Shown here piece after piece: positions 8,204 to 16,828 of a stretch of DNA of 64,000 nt. The translations under genes were made by a program, and so were the position numbers. Within the stretch, counting starts at the first letter, position 1, and each line of letters starts with the position of its first letter. The stretch lies in the NCBI GenBank assembly GCA_003854985.1, contig RQOG01000116.1, forward strand, positions 1-64,000. The letters are read 5' to 3'. The notes under the pieces are model-generated. The model did no database searches, was not told the origin of the DNA, and saw only the letters and a program-made list of their open reading frames with translations. This stretch comes from Calditrichota bacterium. Its GTDB lineage: Bacteria > Calditrichota > Calditrichia > Calditrichales > Calditrichaceae.

Positions 8204-9109
8204 TTATTTTTTTGATCCAAGCGGTTCAACATGAATTGATATAAAAGTCTGCTTCCCGTATATCTCCTTTAACTTATTTTCTGTTTCCGTAGCAATATCA
8301 TGGGCTTCAACAATTGATAATGAAGGTTTTACCTTAATATGAAGATCGATTGCTATGGTATTGCCTATTTTCCTTGTTTTTAAATTATGCGGGTAAAAAA
8401 CGCCTTTAACGCTTTTTACAGTATTTAAAATCATCTGATTAACTTCCTGCGTAAGCGAGGCTTCTGTAAGTTCACTAAGCGATATTCTGGCAGTTGAATA
8501 AGAGGCTTTTAAAATAAAAAAACTTACAAGAATAGCGGCGATCGGATCAAGAACAATCCAGTTTTTTCCCAGAAAAATTGCTCCGGAAATACCTATAAAA
8601 ACGCCTATGGATGACAATGCATCCGAACGGTGATGCCAGGCATTAGCTATTAACGCCTGACTTTCATATTTTCGTCCGGCTTTGATTGTATAGTTGTAAA
8701 GACCTTCCTTAACAAGGATAGAGATGAAAGCGGCAACCATTGTCCAGATTTCCGGCGTGGAAACAGTATAGCCATGAAGTATTAAATATATCGTTTTGCA
8801 TCCGGTCCACAGCAGGCCAAGTCCCACGGTGAACAACGAGATGCTGATAAATATAGCAGATAACGTTTCAAACTTGCCATGCCCATAATGATGAGTGGCG
8901 TCAACGGGTTTCTGAGCGATTTTCAGACCGGCTAAAACAGCTATATCCGTTGCAAAATCAGAGAGCGAATGTACGGCATCGGCCATCAGAGCGGTACTGT
9001 TTCCCCAAATACCTATCCATAATTTTATTGCTGTTAAGAAAACATTCCAAACAAGACCGATTAAAGTTACACGACCAGCCTGTTTTGCTCTTTCGTCTGA
9101 TGAAGGCAT
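8204..9109 (-). CDS. Cation diffusion facilitator family metal exporter
   Basis: A 301-residue CDF transporter, which exports divalent metals such as zinc, cobalt or iron in exchange for protons. It has six predicted membrane helices and a cytoplasmic C-terminal domain of about 90 residues (VKSVKGVFYPHNLKTRKIG...). Metal-site motifs are His47-xxx-Asp51 in helix 2 (VHSLSD) and His159-xxx-Asp163 in helix 5 (HHRSD), with the family's HHYGHGKFE signature at 73-81. The metal specificity cannot be read with confidence. The AMMECR1 gene lies just upstream on the same strand, 46 bases away, so the two may be cotranscribed. Confidence 0.9.
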   Translation of the reverse strand: MPSSDERAKQAGRVTLIGLVWNVFLTAIKLWIGIWGNSTALMADAVHSLSDFATDIAVLAGLKIAQKPVDATHHYGHGKFETLSAIFISISLFTVGLGLLWTGCKTIYLILHGYTVSTPEIWTMVAAFISILVKEGLYNYTIKAGRKYESQALIANAWHHRSDALSSIGVFIGISGAIFLGKNWIVLDPIAAILVSFFILKASYSTARISLSELTEASLTQEVNQMILNTVKSVKGVFYPHNLKTRKIGNTIAIDLHIKVKPSLSIVEAHDIATETENKLKEIYGKQTFISIHVEPLGSKK

Positions 9110-9155
9110 AATTAAACCTAATCCAGATTTGGAAAAAAATCAAATTGCTGTTTAT

Positions 9156-9722
9156 TTATAAAAGGCCTAATTCATTTTCATTGAAAATAATCGCGGAAAA
9201 TTTTTGTATTAACGTCTCCTTATCCTTCCAGGCTGATGATGGTAAACCTGCTTTCTGGCAGGTATGCTCTAAAAAAGTCTCCACATCCCAGCCGTATTCA
9301 GTCGCCACCTGAGGCAGGAGCAGTCCTGAATATGGAGGTTTTTTTATCATCAGACCGTCGCGGCCGATTTCTATTTCAGAAATATCTTTTACCTCGGTTA
9401 ACGGTGTTAATACGGAAATTTCAATATCAATTTTATTAAATTCATTCATCGACAACGGCGAAAACCGGGGATCATTAAAAGCGGCTGATACGGCAAGGTC
9501 CTTAACAGCGTCCTGTAATGGCTTGTATCCTTCCACATAACCAATACAACCCCGCAGATCTCCTGAAATATGAAGCGTCACAAATACGCCTGTTTTAGTT
9601 TTTAAGTTTTCAGAAAAATAATCTTCAATTTCAGGTTCCCGATTCTGCAAAAATTTTAATACTGTATTCCTGACCAGTTCTAGCAGGTATTTTTTTTCCT
9701 GTTCGTTTAAATTAAAATTCAT
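9156..9722 (-). CDS. Stand-alone AMMECR1 domain protein
   Basis: A 188-residue protein consisting of one AMMECR1 domain with the invariant LRGCIG at residues 56-61 and the conserved blocks AVSAAFNDPRFSPL, EIEISVLTPL-like and LLLPQVATEYGWD. Unlike the fusion at 2976-4469 it has no signal peptide, so it is predicted to be cytoplasmic. Its closest visible relative in the window is the C-terminal half of that fusion. The function of AMMECR1 proteins is not established in bacteria. The gene is divergent from the RecQ-type helicase, with 39 bases between starts, and probably cotranscribed with the metal exporter downstream. Confidence 0.9.
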   Translation of the reverse strand: MNFNLNEQEKKYLLELVRNTVLKFLQNREPEIEDYFSENLKTKTGVFVTLHISGDLRGCIGYVEGYKPLQDAVKDLAVSAAFNDPRFSPLSMNEFNKIDIEISVLTPLTEVKDISEIEIGRDGLMIKKPPYSGLLLPQVATEYGWDVETFLEHTCQKAGLPSSAWKDKETLIQKFSAIIFNENELGLL

Positions 9723-9761
9723 TGTATATTCTCCATGTTACGTTTATAATGTACATTAAAA

Positions 9762-11252
9762 ATGCTTATGGAAAAACCGGAAATTAAAAAACTTTTTCAA
9801 GAGAAAGAAAAATCAGATTTAAAACAAATTCTTAAAAAATACTTCGGCTATGATCAATTTCGGTTCAGGCAGCAGGAAATCATAGAACTGCTTTTAGCCG
9901 GTAAAAATGTGCTTGCCATTATGCCAACCGGTTCCGGAAAATCTCTGCTTTATCAACTACCATCGCTCATTCTGCCGGATTTAACAATTGTAATTTCCCC
10001 TTTAATCGCTTTAATGAAGGACCAGGTTGACGGACTGGTTCTCAAAGACATTGACGCCGCTTTTATCAATTCATCATTAAGTAAAACCGATCGGGAACAA
10101 CGGTATAGGGTTTTAAAAGAAGGAGGATATAAAATACTGTATGTTGCTCCGGAAAGATTTCGGAAACCGGATTTTGTCGACATTATTCGGAAAAGAAAAA
10201 TCAGTTTGTTTGCCGTGGATGAAGCTCATTGTATCAGTCAATGGGGGCATGATTTCCGGCCTGATTATAGCCGGTTAAGCGAATTCAGGAAAGTGGTTGA
10301 TAATCCTTTGACGATTGCCATGACGGCAACAGCTACTCCGGATGTACAAAAAGATATTTTGATGCAACTAAATCTTAAAGAAGAGCAAACGGTTGTTTTT
10401 CATACCGGTATCGAGCGGAAAAATTTATATCTTGAAGTTCATGAAGTTTGGGGAGAAGATGAAAAATTTAAGCAAATTGTAAATACTTTAAAGCAGGTGC
10501 CCGGCAACGGAATCATCTATTTTTCCCTTATCAAAGACCTGATGAAGATGAGCGAACGATTTGATAAGGCAAAAATCAGGCATTTAATTTATCATGGTGA
10601 GCTTGAATCCCGGCAACGGAAAAAAATACAGGACCGTTTTATTCATGGGAAAAATCAATTGGTTCTGGCGACGAATGCGTTTGGAATGGGCGTGGATAAA
10701 GAGAATATACGCTTTGTAATTCATGCCCAACTACCGGGAAGTCTGGAAGCTTATTACCAGGAAATCGGCAGAGCCGGCAGGGATGGTAAAACTTCTATCT
10801 GTTCCCTGCTCTATGATCAGCAGGATTTGAATATCCACATGGAATTTATAAAATGGAATAATCCCACCGCTGATTTTTATGATCGCGCTTACCGGCAGCT
10901 TTTAGCTGATTCAGATCGCGTTAATGCCGAAGGTATTGATTTTCTGAAAGAACAGTTGACGTATAAAAACCGCTTTGACTACCGGCTCGAAACGGTTTTG
11001 AATCTGTTTGATCGCTGGGCGGTAACCGAAGGTGAAATCGAAAAAAGAAATCTTAAGGTAATATCAGAGTTGCCCCAACAGCTCACGGATCAAACGTATT
11101 TTGATATGAAATTAAAAAACGAACAACAAAAACTCTACCAGATGATGCAGTATATAAAAACAAAAGAATGCCGTAAGGCTTTTATTCATAACTACTTTGG
11201 TCTTGGGCAAAGAGAGCGTTGTATGGCATGTGATAATGATACTAAACTATAA
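9762..11252 (+). CDS. RecQ-family ATP-dependent DNA helicase, short form
   Basis: A 496-residue superfamily 2 helicase. Walker A is MPTGSGKS (Lys60), motif II is DEAHCISQWGHDFRP, motif III is MTATATP, and motif VI is QEIGRAGRDG, all diagnostic of RecQ. Compared with E. coli RecQ (about 610 residues) it lacks the C-terminal RQC winged-helix and HRDC layout. Instead about 100 residues follow the helicase core and the zinc-type cluster lies at the very end: a Cys, then NYFG, then CMACDND, where the fourth ligand position is Asp rather than Cys. It should unwind DNA in a 3'-5' direction during repair. Start codon ATG 9762 has no clear ribosome binding site; ATG 9768 is an alternative. Confidence 0.9.
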   Translation: MLMEKPEIKKLFQEKEKSDLKQILKKYFGYDQFRFRQQEIIELLLAGKNVLAIMPTGSGKSLLYQLPSLILPDLTIVISPLIALMKDQVDGLVLKDIDAAFINSSLSKTDREQRYRVLKEGGYKILYVAPERFRKPDFVDIIRKRKISLFAVDEAHCISQWGHDFRPDYSRLSEFRKVVDNPLTIAMTATATPDVQKDILMQLNLKEEQTVVFHTGIERKNLYLEVHEVWGEDEKFKQIVNTLKQVPGNGIIYFSLIKDLMKMSERFDKAKIRHLIYHGELESRQRKKIQDRFIHGKNQLVLATNAFGMGVDKENIRFVIHAQLPGSLEAYYQEIGRAGRDGKTSICSLLYDQQDLNIHMEFIKWNNPTADFYDRAYRQLLADSDRVNAEGIDFLKEQLTYKNRFDYRLETVLNLFDRWAVTEGEIEKRNLKVISELPQQLTDQTYFDMKLKNEQQKLYQMMQYIKTKECRKAFIHNYFGLGQRERCMACDNDTKL

Positions 11253-11390
11253 AAATCACAGAACAGAAGATCTATGGTTTATGGATAACCAGCAGGTAAA
11301 AATCCCTAATTTGAAATTGCATTTAGATTTTTTCCGGCCTATTTTTATTAAATTTCAAAACAGCTTTATTAAGGATATCAGATTATAGAT

Positions 11391-12371
11391 ATGGTTACCA
11401 AATCGCAGAAAATCAGGTTGGGCATTTTTATAACCGGCGCCGGGATCATATTATTTGCCACGCTTGCGCTTTTATCGTTAAACAGGCTTTTGGAAGAGAA
11501 GGATATTTATTCCATCGCTTATAAAAATATTTCCGTTAGCGGTCTCAGTGTAGGCAGTTCGGTTAAATACCTGGGTCTGAATGTCGGCACGGTTGATCAT
11601 ATCGAGATTGATCCTAATGATATCAGTCGTATTTTAGTGACCGTGGGTATCGAGCGGGGAACACCGATAAAAAAGGACGTCCGGGCGGATATATCCTCTA
11701 TTGGAATAACCGGGATAAAAATTATAGAACTTCGGGGCGGAACGGTTGAAGCAGAATTATTAGAACCGGGTGAATTTATTCAGGCAGGAAAATCACTAAC
11801 GGAAGATATAACCGGTAAAGCGGAGATAATCGCCGAAAAAATTGAATACCTTCTGAACAATCTGCTGGAATTAACCTCTGAAAATAATCGGCAGAAACTG
11901 GCGGATTTAATGGACGGCGCTTCGGAAACATCACAAATGACAAAATCACTGCTGTCAGAGAATAAATCCCGTATCACCAACACCCTTAAAAATATTGATA
12001 CAATTTCCAATGATATGGTTTATGCTGCCCGGGATATTAATCAATCCTTAGAGGTTTTAGGTGAAACCGTTCAATCGGATTCCTTTCGTCTCGCGCTTAA
12101 AAGTATGACCCGTTTTGCCAACCGATTAGGCTCATCCGACATGGACAAACTTATTGGTGATCTTAGTAAAACGGTTGAGCGGACCAACGGACTATTAAAC
12201 CAGGCAGAATTTATTCTGCGGGAAAACAGAGATAATTTCTACAGGTCTATGCAGGAATTAAACCAGACTATTGACTATCTTAATAATGCCGCCCGGCAGA
12301 TTGATGAAGATCCATCGGTACTTATCGGCGGCAGCCGGCCGGACAATCCGCCGGATGATAAACTGGAGTAA
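11391..12371 (+). CDS. MCE/MlaD family lipid-transport protein
   Basis: A 326-residue protein anchored by one N-terminal membrane helix (residues about 8-30) with an MCE domain at about 40-120, including the hallmark 'GLSVGSSVKYLGLNVGTVDHI' stretch and the strand-rich 'IGITGIKIIELRGG'. The rest is long helices that in this family form a needle or tunnel in the periplasm. MCE proteins form hexameric rings that carry phospholipids between inner and outer membranes. The gene opens a tight cluster with the auxiliary lipoprotein (5 bases), the permease and the ATPase, which fixes its role. Confidence 0.92.
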   Translation: MVTKSQKIRLGIFITGAGIILFATLALLSLNRLLEEKDIYSIAYKNISVSGLSVGSSVKYLGLNVGTVDHIEIDPNDISRILVTVGIERGTPIKKDVRADISSIGITGIKIIELRGGTVEAELLEPGEFIQAGKSLTEDITGKAEIIAEKIEYLLNNLLELTSENNRQKLADLMDGASETSQMTKSLLSENKSRITNTLKNIDTISNDMVYAARDINQSLEVLGETVQSDSFRLALKSMTRFANRLGSSDMDKLIGDLSKTVERTNGLLNQAEFILRENRDNFYRSMQELNQTIDYLNNAARQIDEDPSVLIGGSRPDNPPDDKLE

Positions 12372-12376
12372 TCCGA

Positions 12377-12997
12377 ATGAAAGCTTTAGGTTATATATTA
12401 TTGATCAGCTTCTTGTTTTTTTCCTGCGGAAGTAAAAAAATTCTGACCAAATATTACCTTCTGGATAGTTTTAATCCGGCAGAAAACCAGTCTTTAACCG
12501 ACACGACTGGTATCAGTCCCATTCCGGGCTCGGTCTATATTCAAAAAATAGATGTTGTCCGGCCTTATGATGATAATACCATAGCCCTGCGTATGGCATC
12601 CAATGAGATTCAACATTATGTATATCATAAATGGGCGGAGCGGCCTGCAGACGGCATCCGGCGTTATATCTGGCAGGAATGCAAAAAAAATCAGGTATTC
12701 GAATATTGTGATATTTCCATGTATCAAATCAAACCGGATTATGAGGTTACAGGACTTTTGGAAATTCTGGAACGCGTGGGCATCGAAGATCATTATGGAT
12801 TCCGGGTTAAAATGTATCTGGATTTGAGAAAAACCGGTGAATCTCAGATTTTGCTTGCACATGATTTTGATCGTTTTATTCCTCTCGAAGAGTCCGCCGG
12901 AATGAATGTTTTTGCGGCCGGCGTTGCGCATATTCTCAACGAAGAACTGGATACTTTCATACAAAAAATCAGAAATTATTTTAAATATAATCAATGA
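12377..12997 (+). CDS. ABC-type transport auxiliary lipoprotein (PqiC/YmbA-like)
   Basis: A 206-residue lipoprotein. The signal peptide ends in a lipobox ending Phe-Ser-Cys at residue 17 of the mature junction region (LFFSCGSKK). The body matches the ABC_trans_aux/DUF330 pattern: 'KYYLLDSF' near the start, 'IDVVRPYDDNTIALR' and 'WAERPADGIRRYIWQ'. Such proteins sit on the inner face of the outer membrane and dock the MCE needle in Pqi-type systems. It lies between the MlaD-like and MlaE-like genes, and its stop is one base before the next ATG, implying coupled translation. Confidence 0.85.
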   Translation: MKALGYILLISFLFFSCGSKKILTKYYLLDSFNPAENQSLTDTTGISPIPGSVYIQKIDVVRPYDDNTIALRMASNEIQHYVYHKWAERPADGIRRYIWQECKKNQVFEYCDISMYQIKPDYEVTGLLEILERVGIEDHYGFRVKMYLDLRKTGESQILLAHDFDRFIPLEESAGMNVFAAGVAHILNEELDTFIQKIRNYFKYNQ

Positions 12998-12998
12998 T

Positions 12999-14090
12999 AT
13001 GCCCCGGGAAATAATAAAAATACCCTCTGCTTTGGGTTTCTCTAATGTCGAAGAGGTCCGGCATCAGATAACGAAATTAATCAGCGCTGAGTCTCCACAG
13101 GAGTTCATTCTTGACTTTGCGGAAGTGGAAAGTATCGATACGGCCGGCGTAGCTTTAATTGATTACCTGAATGAATTTGCTCCCCGTTTCGGAACGGAAA
13201 TTACACTGACCAATGTCTCTAAAAAAATAAGCTCGGCTATGGATGTATTTCATCTTAAAAAGGTATTTACCCCGGAAAAAAAGGAGCCGCCGGGATTCTT
13301 TGAGAAAACCGGAGATTTGTTTTATAAATTGAAGAATTCCGTTGGCGATATTTTAATACTGCTTTCAAATATCACCTACTGGAGCGGTTTGTCAATTGTC
13401 CGGCCGAAACTCAGACGTAAAGGCGAAGTAATCCATCAGAGTATCCTGATCGGTGTAAACGCTTTCCCGATCATTGCCCTGATTGCGTTTTTAATAGGTT
13501 TTATTCTGGCTCTGCAGTCAGCCGCCCAGCTCCGGCAGTTTGGCGCCAATATATATGTTGCCGATTTAGTGGCGATTGCCATGGTCAGCGAAATGGGCCC
13601 TTTGATTACCGCTATTATGGTTGCCGGCCGCTCCGGATCCGCTATTGCCGCGGAAATTGCTACTATGGTGGTAACAGAAGAAATTGATGCGCTGAAGGTC
13701 ATGGGAATTGATCCGGCGCCTTACCTTGTCGTTCCAAAGGTAATGGCAATGTCCCTGGTTATGCCCATGCTGACCATATTCGCCAATTTTATCGGGATAA
13801 TAGGCGGAATGGTTATAGCCATCACCTATCTGGATTTGGATATATTACCCTTTTTTAATGAAGTGATGTCCGTGTTAAGATATAAGGAATTGGTAACTTC
13901 CATTGTAAAAAGTCTGACTTTTGCTTTTATTATCGCTGTAACGGCCGCCTATTTCGGCCAAAAGGTTAAGGGGGGCGCTGAAGGCGTGGGAAAATCGACG
14001 ACCTCTGCGGTAGTTTTTTCCATATTTTTCGTGATCGTAGCAGACAGTATTCTCGGGCTTTTATTTTATTTTGGCGAGACGACGTTCTGA
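12999..14090 (+). CDS. STAS-MlaE fusion: lipid ABC transporter permease
   Basis: A 363-residue protein in which an N-terminal STAS domain (residues about 1-100, 'FILDFAEVESIDTAGVALIDYL') is fused to an MlaE permease with five to six membrane helices (residues about 135-360). The permease carries the family signature 'GREFGPLITA'-like stretch here read as SEMGPLITAIMVAGRSGSA and the 'EEIDALKVMGIDP' coupling loop. In E. coli the STAS protein MlaB is separate; fusion is common elsewhere. A longer frame begins in the upstream gene, but ATG 12999 lies one base after its stop. It moves lipids together with the MlaF-like ATPase whose gene overlaps its stop codon by one base. Confidence 0.92.
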   Translation: MPREIIKIPSALGFSNVEEVRHQITKLISAESPQEFILDFAEVESIDTAGVALIDYLNEFAPRFGTEITLTNVSKKISSAMDVFHLKKVFTPEKKEPPGFFEKTGDLFYKLKNSVGDILILLSNITYWSGLSIVRPKLRRKGEVIHQSILIGVNAFPIIALIAFLIGFILALQSAAQLRQFGANIYVADLVAIAMVSEMGPLITAIMVAGRSGSAIAAEIATMVVTEEIDALKVMGIDPAPYLVVPKVMAMSLVMPMLTIFANFIGIIGGMVIAITYLDLDILPFFNEVMSVLRYKELVTSIVKSLTFAFIIAVTAAYFGQKVKGGAEGVGKSTTSAVVFSIFFVIVADSILGLLFYFGETTF

Positions 14091-14845
14091 TGAATTTGCC
14101 GGTTATCGAAATCCGCAATTTAAAAAGCGCTTATGGCGACCAGCTAGTGTTACAGGAGGTAAACCTGCAGATTCCGGCTAATGAAATTACGGCTATTCTG
14201 GGAACCAGCGGTTGCGGAAAAACCACCTTGCTCAAACACATGATTGGATTATTAAAACCTTTGGAGGGTGAGATACAGATTCTTGGGAAGTCAATTTTGG
14301 AACTGGATGAAAATGAATTAAATGACGTACTTAAAAAAGCAGGCGTGCTTTTTCAGAGCGGCGCGCTGCTGAATTCAATTTCTCTGGCCGACAATATTGC
14401 CATCCCGTTGGAACAGCATACCAATCTTTCAAAGGATATGATAGAATTTATAATAAAACAAAAGCTGGAACTGGTCGGATTATCACATGCTTATCACTAT
14501 CTTCCCGGGGAGTTATCCGGCGGAATGAGAAAAAGAGCCGCCCTTGCCAGGGCTATAGCTCTGGATCCTGTAATACTATTTGCCGATGAACCCGGAGCCG
14601 GACTTGATCCGGTAACAGCGGCTTCATTGGATCAATTACTGCTTTCCCTGAAAGAAAAACTCGGTATGACGCTGGTAATGGTAACTCATGAGACAGCCAG
14701 TATTAAACGTATCGCCGACAGGATCATCTATCTGGGTAAAAACCGTGTCCTGTTTTCCGGAACCTTACGGGAAGCTCTGGAATCGGATATTCCGGCATTA
14801 ATAACATTTTTTAACAGCGACAGCTCTCAAAAATCCAAGGCTTAA
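14090..14845 (+). CDS. MlaF-like ABC transporter ATPase
   Basis: A 251-residue ATPase that energises lipid transport by the MlaE-like permease. Walker A is GTSGCGKTT, the Q-loop follows in VLFQSGALLNSIS, the ABC signature is LSGGMRKRAALARA and Walker B is VILFADEPGAGLDP. The 'GALLNS' Q-loop context and 'GGMRKR' signature are typical of Mla/Ttg2A ATPases. The start ATG overlaps the permease stop (TGATG), so the two are translationally coupled. The outer-membrane barrel gene begins 30 bases after its stop, on the same strand. Confidence 0.93.
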   Translation: MNLPVIEIRNLKSAYGDQLVLQEVNLQIPANEITAILGTSGCGKTTLLKHMIGLLKPLEGEIQILGKSILELDENELNDVLKKAGVLFQSGALLNSISLADNIAIPLEQHTNLSKDMIEFIIKQKLELVGLSHAYHYLPGELSGGMRKRAALARAIALDPVILFADEPGAGLDPVTAASLDQLLLSLKEKLGMTLVMVTHETASIKRIADRIIYLGKNRVLFSGTLREALESDIPALITFFNSDSSQKSKA

Positions 14846-14875
14846 AACTTTATATTTGTTTAAAGAATACGCTTT

Positions 14876-16828
14876 ATGAACTTTTTTAAAAAAGCCGGGA
14901 ATGTTTTCGGCATCCTTCTTTTTGTGGAATTATCATTTGCCCAATCTGATAGCCTTATTTTGCAGTGGGCAGAATTAATGGAAGAGGATGAAGAAATCAT
15001 CGAGAGTATTCAGAATCTAATGGAACAACCCGTAGATATTAATAAGGCAAATCGTGAAGAACTTTTAAGCATACCCTTTCTTTCCGCTGAATTCGCCGAT
15101 AGTATTATTGCCCGCAGAAATCAAAGGGGTCAATATTCAAACAAAAGACAAATCAGATCAATCGTCGGCGCTGAATACTATGATGTGATCAGGGATTTTA
15201 TCACTATCCAAGCCAGCCAGCGTTATACCGCCAGTGTAATCCATAGAAATCAGCTATCAATTGAGAAGATTGAAGAAGTCCGGACAAATCAATACCTGGG
15301 AGATGCATTAAACACTTATGACAAAGTATATTATAAAAATCAGGATAATTTAAGAGCGGGAATTGTCACTCAAAAGGATGTGGGTGAATCCTCGTATTGG
15401 GATTTTTTCTCCGGTTACATTGAATATACAGGTCAAAACTGGAAGGCTGTTTTAGGAAGCTATTATCTGCACTTTGGCCAGGGACTGGTATTTTCAAATC
15501 CGTTCGGAAACCGAAAGAGTTCGGTCTCTACCATGGCATTCAGAAATATGAATTATGGAGGATTCCCCAGTTTAAGCAGTTCCGAAAATACCGGACACCT
15601 CGGTTTTTATGTTAAAAGCACGTTACCGGCAAACCTTGAAGGCCATATTTTCTGGACAGCCAGCAACCTTGACGGCCGGTATGATTCCGACGGTGAAACA
15701 GTTACCGGGTTTAATTACGACGGGTATCACAGAACCGCCAATGAGATCAAAACAAAGGATATCATTCGTGAAAACGTTTTCGGTTTTTCAGTTTTAAGAA
15801 ACTTCTTTAATGCTATTAACATAGGCTGCCTCTGGGCATCGTATCAATATTCACCCAAAATTGTTCCATATCAAAAGGATGGCGATGATTCCGCTCTGAG
15901 ACGTAATTTTTTTCTTTTCTCCGGCAATAGTATCCAACAGTCCTCGCTGTTTTATAAATTGGGATATCGTAATATTCTTCTGGAAGGCGAAGCGGCCTTT
16001 TCCGGCGCAGGTAATGATGCGCTTGCTGTTTCACAATCTTTATATCTGCAGAATAAAAACGCTTCAGCGGGTATAAAATTCTGGCGATTGGGCAAAAGTT
16101 ATTTATCACCTTCAGGCCGATCATTTGACGACTCTGACGCATTTCCACAGGGTACGGAAGGCTATTACTTTGCTTTGTCGCTGAAACCCGTGAATCAGCT
16201 TACCGTGCATGCTTACAGTTTAAACAGCAAGGACTTATGGCGGACCTATTTTATAAAAGTGCCCGTTCAGAAATCGGAATGGCTGATTCAAGCGGAATAC
16301 TCAGCATATGCCGGTGTTTTTTCCGGCAGGGTCAGGTCTGTAAAACGTGAAGAAATTTTTTCCGATACGGAAATTTACGGGAAGACCGTTGATATTGAAC
16401 AGTTATCCGGCCGGCTTGAAGTAAGTTGGCGGTTGAACCGGCTTATCAGGTTAAGATCACGCTGGGAAACAACGCGCATCAATCAATTAAAAGAACATGG
16501 AACGAATATATTTCAGGATATACAGGTGCAACCGCTTAAGTGGCTCAGTATGGCCACAAGATTTTCCTTTTACAAAACAAACTCTTATACAACGCGGATT
16601 TACGAATACGAGAATGATATCCCCGGCAATTTTTCCAACTATCCTTTATATGGCGATGGAAGCAAATGGTATTTATTGCTAAAAATAAAACCTTTATCGG
16701 CACTGAGTCTGTGGATTAAATACAGATATCTGAAACAAAACAATAATCAACCGGATCAGTTTAGTTTTATTTCCCCTGAAATCGGATTAATGAGAAGTAT
16801 AAATATGCAGATACAATACCAGTTCTAA
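14876..16828 (+). CDS. Outer-membrane barrel protein with N-terminal helix-hairpin-helix domain
   Basis: A 650-residue exported protein: signal peptide residues 1-22, a helix-hairpin-helix region at about 53-110 with the ComEA-like pattern 'DINKANREELLSIP', then more than 500 residues of alternating strand-like sequence ending in QIQYQF, a typical outer-membrane assembly signal with terminal Phe. Proteins of this make-up occur in the FCB group without known function. It lies 30 bases downstream of the MlaF-like gene with no terminator visible between, so it is probably part of the lipid-transport operon and could be its outer-membrane partner; that is inference. It converges with the ABC-2 permease gene, overlapping by 4 bases. 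Confidence 0.8.
   Translation: MNFFKKAGNVFGILLFVELSFAQSDSLILQWAELMEEDEEIIESIQNLMEQPVDINKANREELLSIPFLSAEFADSIIARRNQRGQYSNKRQIRSIVGAEYYDVIRDFITIQASQRYTASVIHRNQLSIEKIEEVRTNQYLGDALNTYDKVYYKNQDNLRAGIVTQKDVGESSYWDFFSGYIEYTGQNWKAVLGSYYLHFGQGLVFSNPFGNRKSSVSTMAFRNMNYGGFPSLSSSENTGHLGFYVKSTLPANLEGHIFWTASNLDGRYDSDGETVTGFNYDGYHRTANEIKTKDIIRENVFGFSVLRNFFNAINIGCLWASYQYSPKIVPYQKDGDDSALRRNFFLFSGNSIQQSSLFYKLGYRNILLEGEAAFSGAGNDALAVSQSLYLQNKNASAGIKFWRLGKSYLSPSGRSFDDSDAFPQGTEGYYFALSLKPVNQLTVHAYSLNSKDLWRTYFIKVPVQKSEWLIQAEYSAYAGVFSGRVRSVKREEIFSDTEIYGKTVDIEQLSGRLEVSWRLNRLIRLRSRWETTRINQLKEHGTNIFQDIQVQPLKWLSMATRFSFYKTNSYTTRIYEYENDIPGNFSNYPLYGDGSKWYLLLKIKPLSALSLWIKYRYLKQNNNQPDQFSFISPEIGLMRSINMQIQYQF

Noticed and set aside
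11197-11388. 63-codon open frame after the helicase gene
   Set aside because: Starts inside the helicase gene in another frame and has an unpatterned translation; the gap to the MCE gene is short.
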